This document shows positions 18,331-27,323 of a stretch of DNA of 64,000 nt, piece by piece. A program made the position numbers and the translations under genes. How positions within the stretch are numbered: position 1 is the stretch's first letter; every line of letters starts with the position of its first letter. The DNA comes from Pseudarthrobacter polychromogenes. Lineage in GTDB: Bacteria > Actinomycetota > Actinomycetes > Actinomycetales > Micrococcaceae. The notes under the pieces were generated by a model. That model worked only from the letters and a program-made list of their open reading frames with translations, ran no database searches and was not told the DNA's origin. Location of the stretch: positions 363,414 to 427,413 of the forward strand of contig NZ_BMKU01000002.1 in NCBI RefSeq assembly GCF_014644495.1, read 5' to 3'.

Positions 18331-19038
18331 TCAGTGGTTGGTGTGGCAGTCCGCCAGCAGTGCGGCGAGGGCCATGCTCTCGAGCAAGGGCCGGGCTGTT
18401 CCGGACGCCATCTTCCGGCCGTGGCTTCGGACCGAGTGGGGGGTGGAGTTGATGAGCCCGAACGTGGCATGGGCCCGCATCCGGAGCTCCGAAGCGTCGG
18501 TCTCGGGACGGAGCCCCGCGAGGACCTCCACCCACACCTCCACATAGCTCCTTTGAAGGGTCCTGACCGCCTCCTGGTCCTCATCGGAGAGGCAGCTGAA
18601 ATCCCTGTCCTGGACCCTGATGACGTCCGGCTTGCCCAGCGCGAAGTCCACCTGGAACGCCACCAGGCCGCGCAGGGCCACCAGGGGATCCGCATTTTCT
18701 GCCGCCACCCGGCGCCCGCCGTCCAGGAGTTCCTGGCTGACGGTGACCAGCAGGTCCGCCAGGACCGCCTGTTTGCCGGGAAAGTGGCGGTATACGGCCG
18801 GGCCGCTGACGCCGGCGGCAGCCCCCAGATCCTCCAGGGAGACACGGCTGAACCCGTGCAGCGCAAACAGCGAAGCTGCAGCGGACAGGAGCGCCTGGCG
18901 GCGGTTCTCCTTGGCCCGGCTGCGTTGGGTTGTGCTGGTGGACTGGTTTGGCCTGGCGGGCTCGGGTGGGCTGCTGGGCCGGGTTGCGCTGCCGGGCTGG
19001 GTTGTGCTGCTGGCCGCAGCGGCGTCGGTGCTTGGCAC
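18331..19038 (-). CDS. TetR-family repressor of the leucine/branched-chain acyl-CoA operon
   Basis: A 235-residue TetR protein starting at GTG 19038 behind GAGGAGG. About 35 low-complexity Ser/Thr/Pro/Gln residues precede the HTH (about 45-90; VSLEDLGAAAGVSGPAVYRHFPGKQAVL). The C-terminal ligand domain is of the AcrR/FadR type. It is divergent from the acyl-CoA carboxylase operon. By position and gene set it corresponds to mycobacterial Rv2506 (BkaR), a known repressor of this operon. Two palindromes in the shared promoter are its probable operators. Confidence 0.88.
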   Translation of the reverse strand: MPSTDAAAASSTTQPGSATRPSSPPEPARPNQSTSTTQRSRAKENRRQALLSAAASLFALHGFSRVSLEDLGAAAGVSGPAVYRHFPGKQAVLADLLVTVSQELLDGGRRVAAENADPLVALRGLVAFQVDFALGKPDVIRVQDRDFSCLSDEDQEAVRTLQRSYVEVWVEVLAGLRPETDASELRMRAHATFGLINSTPHSVRSHGRKMASGTARPLLESMALAALLADCHTNH

Positions 19039-19094
19039 AATTCCTCCTCGGACCCCGGAAGTCTAGCAAGGCAGCTGTCGTGTTGGACATCACA

Positions 19095-19136
19095 GTTAAT
19101 CGAGACTAACCTGAATTTCAGTTATTGAGCACTAAC
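19095..19136. promoter_or_regulatory. Tandem TetR operators with overlapping promoter
   Basis: Two 16-bp imperfect palindromes of form GTTA-N8-TAAC: GTTAATCGAGACTAAC (19095-19110) and GTTATTGAGCACTAAC (19121-19136), centres 26 bp apart. A possible promoter, TTGGAC at 19083 and TAACCT at 19107 with 18 bp spacing, overlaps the first. They sit between the divergent TetR and carboxylase genes. Binding is inferred from position and symmetry. Confidence 0.6.
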
Positions 19137-19182
19137 CGAGTTGGCTTCTTGCCCCCGGCCGGAACAGGAACAGGACGCGTCG

Positions 19183-20790
19183 ATGGAGACCCTTGCCAGC
19201 AGGATCGACCCCGCCAGCAGCACTTTCCTGGCAAACCGCGAAGCGCAGCTGCTGCTGACGGAGGACCTGCGGAAAAGGCTCGCGGACGCTGCCCTGGGCG
19301 GACCGGAAAAGTCGAGGCAGCGGCACACCGGCAGGGGCAAGCTCCTGCCCCGCGAGCGCATCGACCGGCTCCTGGATGACGGCAGCCCGTTCCTCGAAAT
19401 CGCCCCGCTGGCAGCCAACGGCATGTACAACAACGAGGCCCCCGGCGCGGGGGTCATTGCAGGCATCGGCCTGGTCCACGGCCGCCACGTGCTGGTGATT
19501 TCCAACGACGCCACCGTCAAAGGCGGGACGTACTATCCGCTGACGGTGAAGAAACACCTGCGGGCCCAGGAAATAGCCCTCGAGAACAGGCTTCCGTGCA
19601 TCTACCTGGTGGATTCCGGCGGCGCTTTCCTGCCCAAGCAGGACGAGGTGTTTCCGGACCGGGACCACTTCGGCCGCATCTTCTACAACCAGGCCCGGCT
19701 GTCAGCGGCCAAGATTCCCCAGATCGCCTCGGTCATGGGGTCCTGCACGGCCGGCGGCGCGTACGTGCCTGCCATGAGCGACGAAACAGTGATTGTCCGC
19801 AACCAGGGCACCATCTTCCTGGGCGGGCCGCCGCTTGTGAAGGCTGCGATCGGCGAAATCGTCACGCCGGAGGAGCTCGGCGGCGGGGAAGTGCATTCGA
19901 GGATCTCCGGCGTCACCGACCACCTCGCCGAAAACGACGAGCACGCGCTGCAGATCATCCGGGACATCGTGTCCACGCTCCCGCCCTCTGCGCCGCCCGC
20001 CTGGGAGGTGGACGCCGCCGTCGAACCAACAGCTGCGCAGGCGGAGCTTTACGGTGCCGTCCCCACGGACGTCAACGCCGCCTACGACGTCCATGAGGTC
20101 ATTGCCCGGCTGGTGGACGGCAGCCGGTTCCACGAATTCAAGAAGGAGTACGGCGCCACGCTGGTCACCGGGTTCGCGCGGCTGCACGGGCACCCGGTGG
20201 GGATCGTGGCCAACAACGGCGTGCTCTTCAGCGAATCCTCCCTCAAGGGGGCCCACTTCGTCGAACTCTGCGACCAGCGCGGCATCCCGCTGGTCTTCCT
20301 GCAGAACATCTCCGGCTTCATGGTGGGCAGGGACTCGGAACAGGGCGGCATCGCCAAGAACGGGGCCAAGATGGTCACCGCCGTAGCCACCGCCCGGGTA
20401 CCCAAGCTGACAGTGGTCATTGGTGGTTCCTTCGGCGCCGGCAATTACTCCATGTGCGGGCGTGCCTACTCACCACGGTTCCTGTGGATGTGGCCGGCCG
20501 CCCGGATCTCGGTCATGGGCGGCAACCAGGCCTCCAGCGTGCTCGCCACCGTCAAACGGGACCAGTACGAAGCCGCCGGACAGGATTGGTCCGCCGAGGA
20601 CGAGGAAGCCTTCAAGGAACCCATCCGCCGGCAGTACGAGGACCAGGGCAGCCCGTACTACTCCACAGCCCGCCTCTGGGATGACGGAGTGATCGATCCT
20701 GCCGATACACGCACCGTCCTGGGCCTGGCACTGGACGTGGTGGCCCGTACGCCGTTGCCGGAAACCTCATTCGGCCTCTTCAGGATGTGA
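19183..20790 (+). CDS. Acyl-CoA carboxylase beta subunit, methylcrotonyl-CoA carboxylase type
   Basis: A 535-residue carboxyltransferase. Both crotonase-like halves are present. The segment [19 protein letters not shown] and the C-terminal [24 protein letters not shown] with [16 protein letters not shown] are closer to 3-methylcrotonyl-CoA carboxylase beta than to propionyl-CoA carboxylase. It transfers the carboxyl from biotin to methylcrotonyl-CoA in leucine breakdown. Start ATG 19183 follows AGGACG; an upstream in-frame start lies in the operator area. It corresponds to mycobacterial AccD1. The stop overlaps the next gene. Confidence 0.9.
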   Translation: METLASRIDPASSTFLANREAQLLLTEDLRKRLADAALGGPEKSRQRHTGRGKLLPRERIDRLLDDGSPFLEIAPLAANGMYNNEAPGAGVIAGIGLVHGRHVLVISNDATVKGGTYYPLTVKKHLRAQEIALENRLPCIYLVDSGGAFLPKQDEVFPDRDHFGRIFYNQARLSAAKIPQIASVMGSCTAGGAYVPAMSDETVIVRNQGTIFLGGPPLVKAAIGEIVTPEELGGGEVHSRISGVTDHLAENDEHALQIIRDIVSTLPPSAPPAWEVDAAVEPTAAQAELYGAVPTDVNAAYDVHEVIARLVDGSRFHEFKKEYGATLVTGFARLHGHPVGIVANNGVLFSESSLKGAHFVELCDQRGIPLVFLQNISGFMVGRDSEQGGIAKNGAKMVTAVATARVPKLTVVIGGSFGAGNYSMCGRAYSPRFLWMWPAARISVMGGNQASSVLATVKRDQYEAAGQDWSAEDEEAFKEPIRRQYEDQGSPYYSTARLWDDGVIDPADTRTVLGLALDVVARTPLPETSFGLFRM

Positions 20791-23087
20791 GCGAGCACAT
20801 GACCACACCTTCCCTTACCGGAACGCCCGCCGCCACCCGGCCGATGTTCGGAACTGTCCTGGTGGCCAACCGCGGCGAAATCGCCTGCCGCGTGATCCGG
20901 ACTCTCAGGGCGCTGGGCATCCGTCCGGTGGCCGTCTACAGCGATGCCGACGCCGGTGCCCGGCACGTGCGCGAAGCGGAGACCGCCGTCAGGATCGGCC
21001 CGGCAGCGGCCACGGAGAGCTACCTGAACATCGGGGCGATCATCGATGCCTGCCGCAGGACCGGGGCGGAGGCGGTGCACCCCGGCTACGGCTTCCTCAG
21101 CGAGAACGTGGAATTCGCCCGGGCCCTGGAACAGGCCGGGATCGCGTTCATCGGCCCGGGCGTGGAGGCCCTGAACATCATGGGGGACAAGATCCGGTCC
21201 AAGAACCATGTGGCGGGCTACGGCGTCCCCGTGGTGCCCGGCGTGGCAAAACCGGGGATGACCGATGCGCAGCTGGTTGACGCGGCCGCCGGCGTGGGTT
21301 TTCCGCTGCTGATCAAGCCCTCCGCGGGCGGCGGGGGCAAGGGCATGCATGTGGTGCAGCGCCCAGAAGACCTTGCGGCCACGCTGGCCACGGCCAGGCG
21401 GGTGGCGGCCAGCGCCTTCGGCGACGACACCCTGTTCCTGGAACGCCTGGTCACCACCCCGCGGCACATTGAGGTGCAGGTCCTGGCGGACAACCACGGC
21501 AACGTTATCCACCTGGGCGAACGCGAATGTTCACTGCAGCGGCGGCACCAGAAGGTCATCGAGGAGGCGCCGTCGCCGCTGCTCGAGGCCCTGCCCGACG
21601 GCGCCGCCATCCGCGCCCGGATCGGTGAAGCTGCCTGCAGCGCGGCCCGCAGCGTGAACTACAGCGGCGCGGGAACGGTCGAATTCCTCGTCTCCGACGA
21701 CGCGCCGGACCAGTTCTACTTCATGGAGATGAACACCAGGCTGCAGGTTGAGCATCCCGTCACCGAGATGGTTACCGGCATCGACCTCGTCGAGTGGCAG
21801 GTGCGGATCGCCGCCGGCGGGGAACTCACCGTCCGGCAGGCCGACGTCGAACTTCACGGCCACGCCGCGGAAGCGCGCGTCTACGCAGAGGTACCCGAGA
21901 GGAACTTCCTGCCTTCCACCGGAACGGTGCTGCTGCTGGACGAACTGCCCGGTCCACAGCAACGTCCCAGTGCCCCCGCCCGCGTGGCAACGGAAACGCC
22001 CCGCGGCAGGGTGCGGGTGGACTCGTCCCTGGTGGAGGGTGTGGAGGTTTCCTCCAGCTACGACCCCATGATTTCCAAGGTCATCGCGTGGGGGGAGGAC
22101 CGTACAGCCGCCCTGGACACCCTGGATGCGGCGCTCGCCGGCTATACGGCGCTCGGCCTGGACACCAATGTGGAATACCTGCGGCTGCTGATCAATGATG
22201 CCGATGTCCGCGCCGGGCGGCTGGAGACCGGGCTGATCGAACGCAAACTGCCCGGTTTGTCCTTCCGGAGGGCTGCCGACGCCGAGCTGGCGGCGGCAGC
22301 GCTCTTCACCCTCGCCATGGAGGAACAGAACAACACGCCGCCGGCCCCGGGGCCCTGGCAGGCACGCAACGGCTGGCGGCTCGGCGCGCAGGCGCCGCGC
22401 CTGGTCAGCCTGGGAACGCCCGACGGCGGCGTTACGGCCGTGCGGGTCAGCGGCGCCCGGGATGCGGGCGGGGACAGGGACGGCGCTGTTCCGGACGGCA
22501 CGGCTTCGGACGGCACTGTTTCCGGGAGGATGTTCCTCGTGGCCGTGGGGGACGGGCCTGCCCGGCCGGCGCGGCTGGAATTCCCCTCCCGGCGGCAGGC
22601 AGTGCTGACCCTCGACGGCCGCACCAGTACGTACTCCATTGCGTCGGTCTTCCGCGGCCCGGCCGACCCAACCCGTGATTCGCCAGTTGTCGGCATACCC
22701 GCGGAACTGTTCCTGGGCAATGGGGGCTGGTCCTGCCGGCTGGACGTACTGAGCCGCGAAGCGAGGCTTGACCGGGTGCTTGCGGCCCTCCAGCGGGAGG
22801 AGGGCGCCACCGATCCCGCGGTGCGTTCACCCATGCCGGGAACAGTGGTCTCCGTTCCGGTCAGTGACGGGGACACCGTGGCGGCCGGCCAGCTTCTCGT
22901 CTCGGTCGAGGCCATGAAGATGGAGCACCAGCTGGTGGCCCCGCTGGACGGCACCGTCCATCTCACCGCCCGCCCCGGCGACCTGGTGAAGGCGGACCAG
23001 GTGCTGGCCACCATCCACCCCCACACAGGCGCCGCAGGCGAAGATACGGGCGCAGAAACAGACACACCCAATGGCGAAGGAGCCTAG
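20787..23087 (+). CDS. Acyl-CoA carboxylase alpha subunit (biotin carboxylase + biotin carrier)
   Basis: A 766-residue protein. The N-terminal biotin carboxylase domain ([23 protein letters not shown]-grasp [28 protein letters not shown]) spans about 15-460. A BT-like linker follows, then the biotin carrier domain at about 670-745 with the biotinylated Lys in VEAMKMEH. It carboxylates its own biotin for the beta subunit. GTG 20787 overlaps the upstream stop (GTGA); ATG 20799 is an alternative. It corresponds to mycobacterial AccA1. Confidence 0.92.
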   Translation: MSEHMTTPSLTGTPAATRPMFGTVLVANRGEIACRVIRTLRALGIRPVAVYSDADAGARHVREAETAVRIGPAAATESYLNIGAIIDACRRTGAEAVHPGYGFLSENVEFARALEQAGIAFIGPGVEALNIMGDKIRSKNHVAGYGVPVVPGVAKPGMTDAQLVDAAAGVGFPLLIKPSAGGGGKGMHVVQRPEDLAATLATARRVAASAFGDDTLFLERLVTTPRHIEVQVLADNHGNVIHLGERECSLQRRHQKVIEEAPSPLLEALPDGAAIRARIGEAACSAARSVNYSGAGTVEFLVSDDAPDQFYFMEMNTRLQVEHPVTEMVTGIDLVEWQVRIAAGGELTVRQADVELHGHAAEARVYAEVPERNFLPSTGTVLLLDELPGPQQRPSAPARVATETPRGRVRVDSSLVEGVEVSSSYDPMISKVIAWGEDRTAALDTLDAALAGYTALGLDTNVEYLRLLINDADVRAGRLETGLIERKLPGLSFRRAADAELAAAALFTLAMEEQNNTPPAPGPWQARNGWRLGAQAPRLVSLGTPDGGVTAVRVSGARDAGGDRDGAVPDGTASDGTVSGRMFLVAVGDGPARPARLEFPSRRQAVLTLDGRTSTYSIASVFRGPADPTRDSPVVGIPAELFLGNGGWSCRLDVLSREARLDRVLAALQREEGATDPAVRSPMPGTVVSVPVSDGDTVAAGQLLVSVEAMKMEHQLVAPLDGTVHLTARPGDLVKADQVLATIHPHTGAAGEDTGAETDTPNGEGA

Positions 23088-23089
23088 GC

Positions 23090-24265
23090 ATGGCAGGTTT
23101 TGAACTCAACGAGGAATACCAGGACCTCAGCGACACGGTCCGGGACTTCGCGGACAACGTGGTGGCGCCGGTGTCCGCCAAGCACGACGAAGAGCACAGC
23201 TTCCCGTACGGCGTGGTCAAGCAGATGGCGGAAATGGGGCTGTTCGGGCTGCCCTTCCCCGAGGAATTCGGCGGCATGGGCGGGGACTACTTTGCCCTGG
23301 CCCTCGCCCTGGAGCAGCTGGGCCGGGTGGACCAGTCCGTGGCCATCACCCTGGAAGCCGGCGTCTCGCTGGGAGCCATGCCCATCTACCGCTTTGGCAC
23401 GGACGCCCAGAAACAGGAGTGGCTGCCCATGCTCGCGTCCGGCCAGGCGCTCGCCGGATTCGGGCTGACCGAACCGGAAGCCGGATCGGACGCGGGCGGC
23501 ACCAAAACCACGGCGCGGCGCGAGACCGTCGGAGACAAGACAGAGTGGGTGATCAACGGCAATAAGGAGTTCATCACCAACTCCGGAACGGACATCACCC
23601 GGCTGGTGACGGTCACCGCTGTTACCGGGCAGAAGGACCGCGGGGACGGCACGGTGCAGAAGGAAATCTCCACCATCCTGGTGCCCACGGACACTCCCGG
23701 TTTCAAGGCGGAAAAACCGTACAACAAAGTGGGCTGGAACGCCTCGGACACCCACCCGCTGACGCTGAAGGATGTCCGCGTTCCGGAAGGGAACCTGCTC
23801 GGAGCGGAGGGCCGCGGCTACGCCAATTTCCTGTCCATCCTCGATGAAGGGCGGATCGCCATTGCCGCGCTGGCTGCGGGCGCAGCACAGGGCTGCGTGG
23901 ACCTGTCAGTCAAGTACGCCAAGGAGCGCAGCGCCTTCGGCCACCAGATCGGCAAGTACCAGGCCATCTCCTTCAAGATCGCACGCATGGAGGCCCGTGC
24001 CCACACCGCCCGCCTGGCGTACTACGATGCGGCGTTCCGCATGCTTGCCGGAAAGCCGTTCAAGACCCAGGCAGCCATCGCTAAGATGGTCGCAGGCGAG
24101 GCAGCCATGGACAACGCGCGGGATGCCACCCAGGTATTCGGCGGCTATGGCTTCATCAACGAGTTCACCGTGGCACGCCACTACCGCGACTCCAAGATCC
24201 TTGAAGTGGGGGAAGGCACCACGGAGGTGCAGCTGATGCTGATCGCCCGCGAACTGGGTCTGTAG
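23090..24265 (+). CDS. Acyl-CoA dehydrogenase, isovaleryl-CoA dehydrogenase-like
   Basis: A 391-residue flavoprotein that should oxidise isovaleryl-CoA to 3-methylcrotonyl-CoA. Motifs: LTEPEAGSDAGGTKTTARR (substrate/FAD loop), FGHQIGKYQAISFKIARM, DATQVFGGYGFINEF, and the catalytic Glu in LEVGEGTTEVQ near the C-terminus. It starts 2 bp after the carboxylase alpha stop with an AAGGAG site. Substrate is inferred from the methylcrotonyl-CoA carboxylase neighbours and the match to mycobacterial FadE19. Confidence 0.9.
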   Translation: MAGFELNEEYQDLSDTVRDFADNVVAPVSAKHDEEHSFPYGVVKQMAEMGLFGLPFPEEFGGMGGDYFALALALEQLGRVDQSVAITLEAGVSLGAMPIYRFGTDAQKQEWLPMLASGQALAGFGLTEPEAGSDAGGTKTTARRETVGDKTEWVINGNKEFITNSGTDITRLVTVTAVTGQKDRGDGTVQKEISTILVPTDTPGFKAEKPYNKVGWNASDTHPLTLKDVRVPEGNLLGAEGRGYANFLSILDEGRIAIAALAAGAAQGCVDLSVKYAKERSAFGHQIGKYQAISFKIARMEARAHTARLAYYDAAFRMLAGKPFKTQAAIAKMVAGEAAMDNARDATQVFGGYGFINEFTVARHYRDSKILEVGEGTTEVQLMLIARELGL

Positions 24266-24314
24266 TACTGGCACTGTAGTAACTGGCACCGTAGCCCGCC
24301 TGAGAGGATCACCG

Positions 24315-25124
24315 ATGATTGACAAGGTTGTTGCCAGCGCTGACGAAGCCATAGCGGACATCCCGGACGGCGCCTCCCTGGCCGTGGGCGGATTCGGCCT
24401 CTGTGGAATCCCGGTCACCCTCATTGACGCACTGCACCGGGCAGGCACAACAAACCTGGAAACCATCAGCAACAACTGCGGCGTGGACGACTGGGGACTC
24501 GGCATCCTGCTCCGGGACGCGCGGATCCGCCGCACCATCAGCTCCTACGTGGGCGAGAACAAGGAGTTCGCCCGGCAGTACCTGGCGGGTGAGCTTGAGG
24601 TGGTGCTCACCCCGCAGGGCACCCTGGCCGAGAAGCTGCGCGCCGGCGGCGCCGGGATCCCTGGCTTCTACACCAAGGCAGGGGTGGGCACGCAGGTATC
24701 GGAGGGCGGGCTGCCCCAAAAGTACGACGCCGAGGGCGGGATTGCCGTGGCTTCCGCGCCTAAGGAGGTGCGCTCCTTTGGCGGGGTCGACTATGTGCTG
24801 GAGGAAGCCCTGACCCCGGACTTCGGGCTTGTCCATGCATGGAAAGGGGACCGGCACGGAAACCTGGTCTTCCACGCCACCGCCATGAACTTCAACCCCC
24901 TGTGTGCCATGGCCGGCAGGATCACCATTGCCGAGGTGGAGGAGCTCGTGGAGCCGGGCGAGCTGGACCCGGAACACATCCACACCCCTGGCATCTTCGT
25001 CCAGCGTGTGGTCCTCGCCGCAAACGCTGAGAAACGCATCGAAAAACGGACCGTGGCCCTGGCCCGGCCCGGACAGGCAGCATCCGCACACAACGCCGGC
25101 AGCCCCCGGCAGGCAGGAGCATAG
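24315..25124 (+). CDS. 3-oxoacid CoA-transferase subunit A
   Basis: A 269-residue CoA-transferase family I alpha subunit. [17 protein letters not shown] is the CoA-binding glycine motif, and [20 protein letters not shown] is typical of succinyl-CoA:acetoacetate CoA-transferases. With subunit B it would activate acetoacetate, the end product of leucine degradation, using succinyl-CoA. Subunit B begins 2 bp downstream. The C-terminal 25 residues are Ala/Gly/Gln-rich and probably unstructured. Confidence 0.92.
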   Translation: MIDKVVASADEAIADIPDGASLAVGGFGLCGIPVTLIDALHRAGTTNLETISNNCGVDDWGLGILLRDARIRRTISSYVGENKEFARQYLAGELEVVLTPQGTLAEKLRAGGAGIPGFYTKAGVGTQVSEGGLPQKYDAEGGIAVASAPKEVRSFGGVDYVLEEALTPDFGLVHAWKGDRHGNLVFHATAMNFNPLCAMAGRITIAEVEELVEPGELDPEHIHTPGIFVQRVVLAANAEKRIEKRTVALARPGQAASAHNAGSPRQAGA

Positions 25125-25126
25125 CC

Positions 25127-25894
25127 ATGGACCCCAACAGCCCCGACGCTCCCCGGCCCGAAGGCGTGCGGCCAGAGTACCGCCGGGCGGCCGCGCAGCA
25201 GCACGAGGTGGAGGCTGACGGAGCCGGCGCCAAAGGGTGGACCCGGAACGAACTGGCGGCCCGGGTGGCCAAGGAGCTCAGCAACGGCCAGTACGTCAAC
25301 CTGGGCATCGGCATGCCCACCCTCATCCCCAACTACATCCCCGATGGCGTGGAAGTGGTGCTCCACTCGGAGAACGGAATCCTCGGCGTCGGCCCCTATC
25401 CGGAGGAAAACGCCATTGATCCGGACCTGATCAACGCGGGCAAGGAGACAGTCACCGTCAACAAAGGTGCCGCGTTCTTCGATTCGGCTTCTTCCTTCGG
25501 CATGATCCGCGGCGGCCACGTGGACGTGGCCGTCCTGGGCGCCATGGAGGTGGCCGCCAACGGTGACCTGGCCAACTGGATGATTCCGGGCAAGATGGTC
25601 AAGGGAATGGGCGGCGCCATGGACCTGGTGTTCGGCGCCAAGAAGGTCATCGTGATGATGGAGCACGTGGACCGCAACGGGAACCCGAAGATCGTCCAGG
25701 AGTGCTCCCTGCCGCTGACCGGCAAAGGCTGCGTGGACCGGATCATCACGGACCTGGCCGTCATCGACGTCGTGGCGGACGAATACGGGTCCCGGCTGGT
25801 GCTGCGCGAGCTGGCGCCCAACGTGTCAGCGGAGGACGTGGCCGCCGCCACCGGGGCCGAGCTGTTCGAAGAGGACCAGGAACTGACCGTATGA
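25127..25894 (+). CDS. 3-oxoacid CoA-transferase subunit B
   Basis: A 255-residue beta subunit with the active-site Glu at about position 82 in [27 protein letters not shown] and [23 protein letters not shown] are further signatures. It carries about 37 extra N-terminal residues relative to most homologues. The ATG at 25127 is supported by AGGAGC six bases upstream, so the extension is probably real. Its stop overlaps the MaoC gene (ATGA). Confidence 0.92.
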   Translation: MDPNSPDAPRPEGVRPEYRRAAAQQHEVEADGAGAKGWTRNELAARVAKELSNGQYVNLGIGMPTLIPNYIPDGVEVVLHSENGILGVGPYPEENAIDPDLINAGKETVTVNKGAAFFDSASSFGMIRGGHVDVAVLGAMEVAANGDLANWMIPGKMVKGMGGAMDLVFGAKKVIVMMEHVDRNGNPKIVQECSLPLTGKGCVDRIITDLAVIDVVADEYGSRLVLRELAPNVSAEDVAAATGAELFEEDQELTV

Positions 25895-26457
25895 GCGGCG
25901 GTGGCGGTGCTGCGGCAGGCTCAACCGGCGGGGAACCGCGGGTGGTCGAACAGCGGGGACTGTACTTCGAGGAACTGGAAGAAGGGGTCACGTACGCCCA
26001 CCGCCCTGGCCGCACCGTGACAGAGGCGGACAACGTCCTGTTCACCACGCTCACCATGAACACCCAGGCCCTGCACCTGGATGCCGCCTGGAGCGCCGGG
26101 CAGCCCTTCGGCCAGCGCCTCATGAACTCCATGTTCACCCTGGCCACCATGGTGGGACAGTCCGTTTCCCAGCTGACCCAGGGGACCATCATTGCGCAGC
26201 TTGGCCTTACTGATGTTTCCTTTCCGCACCCGCTCTACCACGGTGACACGCTTTACACCGAGACGGTCATCAGCGGAAAGCGGCTCTCGGGCTCCCGGCC
26301 CGGGCAGGGAATCGTCACCATGGAGCACACAGGCCGCAACCAGGACGGCACGGTGGTGGCACTTGCCACGCGGAGCTGCCTGATGTGGACGCGGGAGGCC
26401 CATACGGGCCAGCCCGGCAGAGGGCAGGGGAACGGACAGGAGACAATGCCGGTATGA
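25891..26457 (+). CDS. MaoC-family (R)-specific hydratase, probable methylglutaconyl-/itaconyl-CoA type
   Basis: A 188-residue hot-dog-fold protein. The N-terminal [15 protein letters not shown] and the region [14 protein letters not shown] occupy the hydratase motif. The usual catalytic pattern GDxNPLH reads MNTQALH, so Asp is Asn and the conserved Asn is Gln, with the His kept. The same neighbourhood in M. tuberculosis holds Rv2499c, a MaoC-like protein. By context it would hydrate 3-methylglutaconyl-CoA in place of a crotonase-type hydratase. The starting ATG overlaps the upstream stop. Confidence 0.8.
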   Translation: MSGGGGAAAGSTGGEPRVVEQRGLYFEELEEGVTYAHRPGRTVTEADNVLFTTLTMNTQALHLDAAWSAGQPFGQRLMNSMFTLATMVGQSVSQLTQGTIIAQLGLTDVSFPHPLYHGDTLYTETVISGKRLSGSRPGQGIVTMEHTGRNQDGTVVALATRSCLMWTREAHTGQPGRGQGNGQETMPV

Positions 26458-27293
26458 CTTTTGTAATGGGTCCCGCCCTGCTGTTCTGCCCCGCCGACCG
26501 GCCCGAGCGCTACCAGAAGGCCGCTGCCAGGGCGGACGCCGTGATCCTGGACCTTGAAGACGCCGTGGCGCCGGCGGACAAGCAGCGCGCCCGCGGCGCC
26601 ATCCTCGCCCAGCTGGGAACCACGGGGGTGGAACCGGAGCTGGAACCCAGCTGCACCATCGTGCGGGTGAATCCCGCGGGCACCGAGGAGTTCGAGAAGG
26701 ATCTTCACTGCCTGGCCCACACGCCCTACCGGACGGTCATGCTGGCCAAAGCGGAAACCGTCCAGCAGCTCGAAGCCCTGGACGGCTACAAGGTCATCGC
26801 TCTGTGTGAAACAGCGCTGGGAGTCCTCAACGCCCCCGCCATGGCAGCCGCCCCCAACGTGGTGGGCCTGATGTGGGGGGCAGAGGACCTGCTGGCATCG
26901 CTGGGCGGCACGTCCAGCAGGAAGGCCGACGGCGGTTACCGGGCCGTGGCGCTGCACGCCCGTTCCGCCGTGCTGCTGGCTGCGCGCGCCCACGGCAAGG
27001 AGGCGGTGGACGCGGTGTACACGGACATCCCGGATCTTGCCGGGCTGGAGGAGGAAGCGGCCGACGCCGTGGCCTCCGGCTTCAGCTCCAAAGCGTGCAT
27101 TCATCCGAGCCAGGCCGCCGTGGTCCGGGCCGCCTACGCACCCTCCGCCGCCGACGTCGCGGATGCTGAAGCCCTCCTCGAGGCTGCAGCAGCCGCCGGC
27201 TCGGGAGTGTTCAAGCACCAAGGAAAGATGATCGACGGTCCCATCCTCAAGCACGCCCAGGAAATCATCCGCCGCGCCCAGGCCATCGGTTAG
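26454..27293 (+). CDS. HpcH/HpaI aldolase family CitE-like CoA-ester lyase
   Basis: A 279-residue TIM-barrel lyase. FCPADRPERYQKAAARADAVILDLEDAV has the conserved Arg and acidic metal-site residues, and LMWGAEDLLASLGGTSSRK is the second metal/active-site segment. Family members cleave 3-hydroxyacyl-CoA such as citramalyl-CoA or HMG-CoA. In M. tuberculosis the gene in this position (Rv2498c) is reported as a beta-hydroxyacyl-CoA lyase serving leucine and itaconate breakdown; the same role is inferred here. It overlaps the MaoC gene (ATGA) and is last in the operon. Confidence 0.85.
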   Translation: MTFVMGPALLFCPADRPERYQKAAARADAVILDLEDAVAPADKQRARGAILAQLGTTGVEPELEPSCTIVRVNPAGTEEFEKDLHCLAHTPYRTVMLAKAETVQQLEALDGYKVIALCETALGVLNAPAMAAAPNVVGLMWGAEDLLASLGGTSSRKADGGYRAVALHARSAVLLAARAHGKEAVDAVYTDIPDLAGLEEEAADAVASGFSSKACIHPSQAAVVRAAYAPSAADVADAEALLEAAAAAGSGVFKHQGKMIDGPILKHAQEIIRRAQAIG

Positions 27294-27323
27294 CCGCCCG
27301 GCTCATCCCATCTGCCCGGGCGG
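27294..27323. terminator. Hairpin at the end of the leucine operon
   Basis: CCGCCCGG (27294-27301) pairs with CCGGGCGG (27316-27323) around a 14-base loop. It starts right after the CitE-like stop and extends into the 3' end of the convergent gene, so it may serve both transcripts. Confidence 0.5.
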
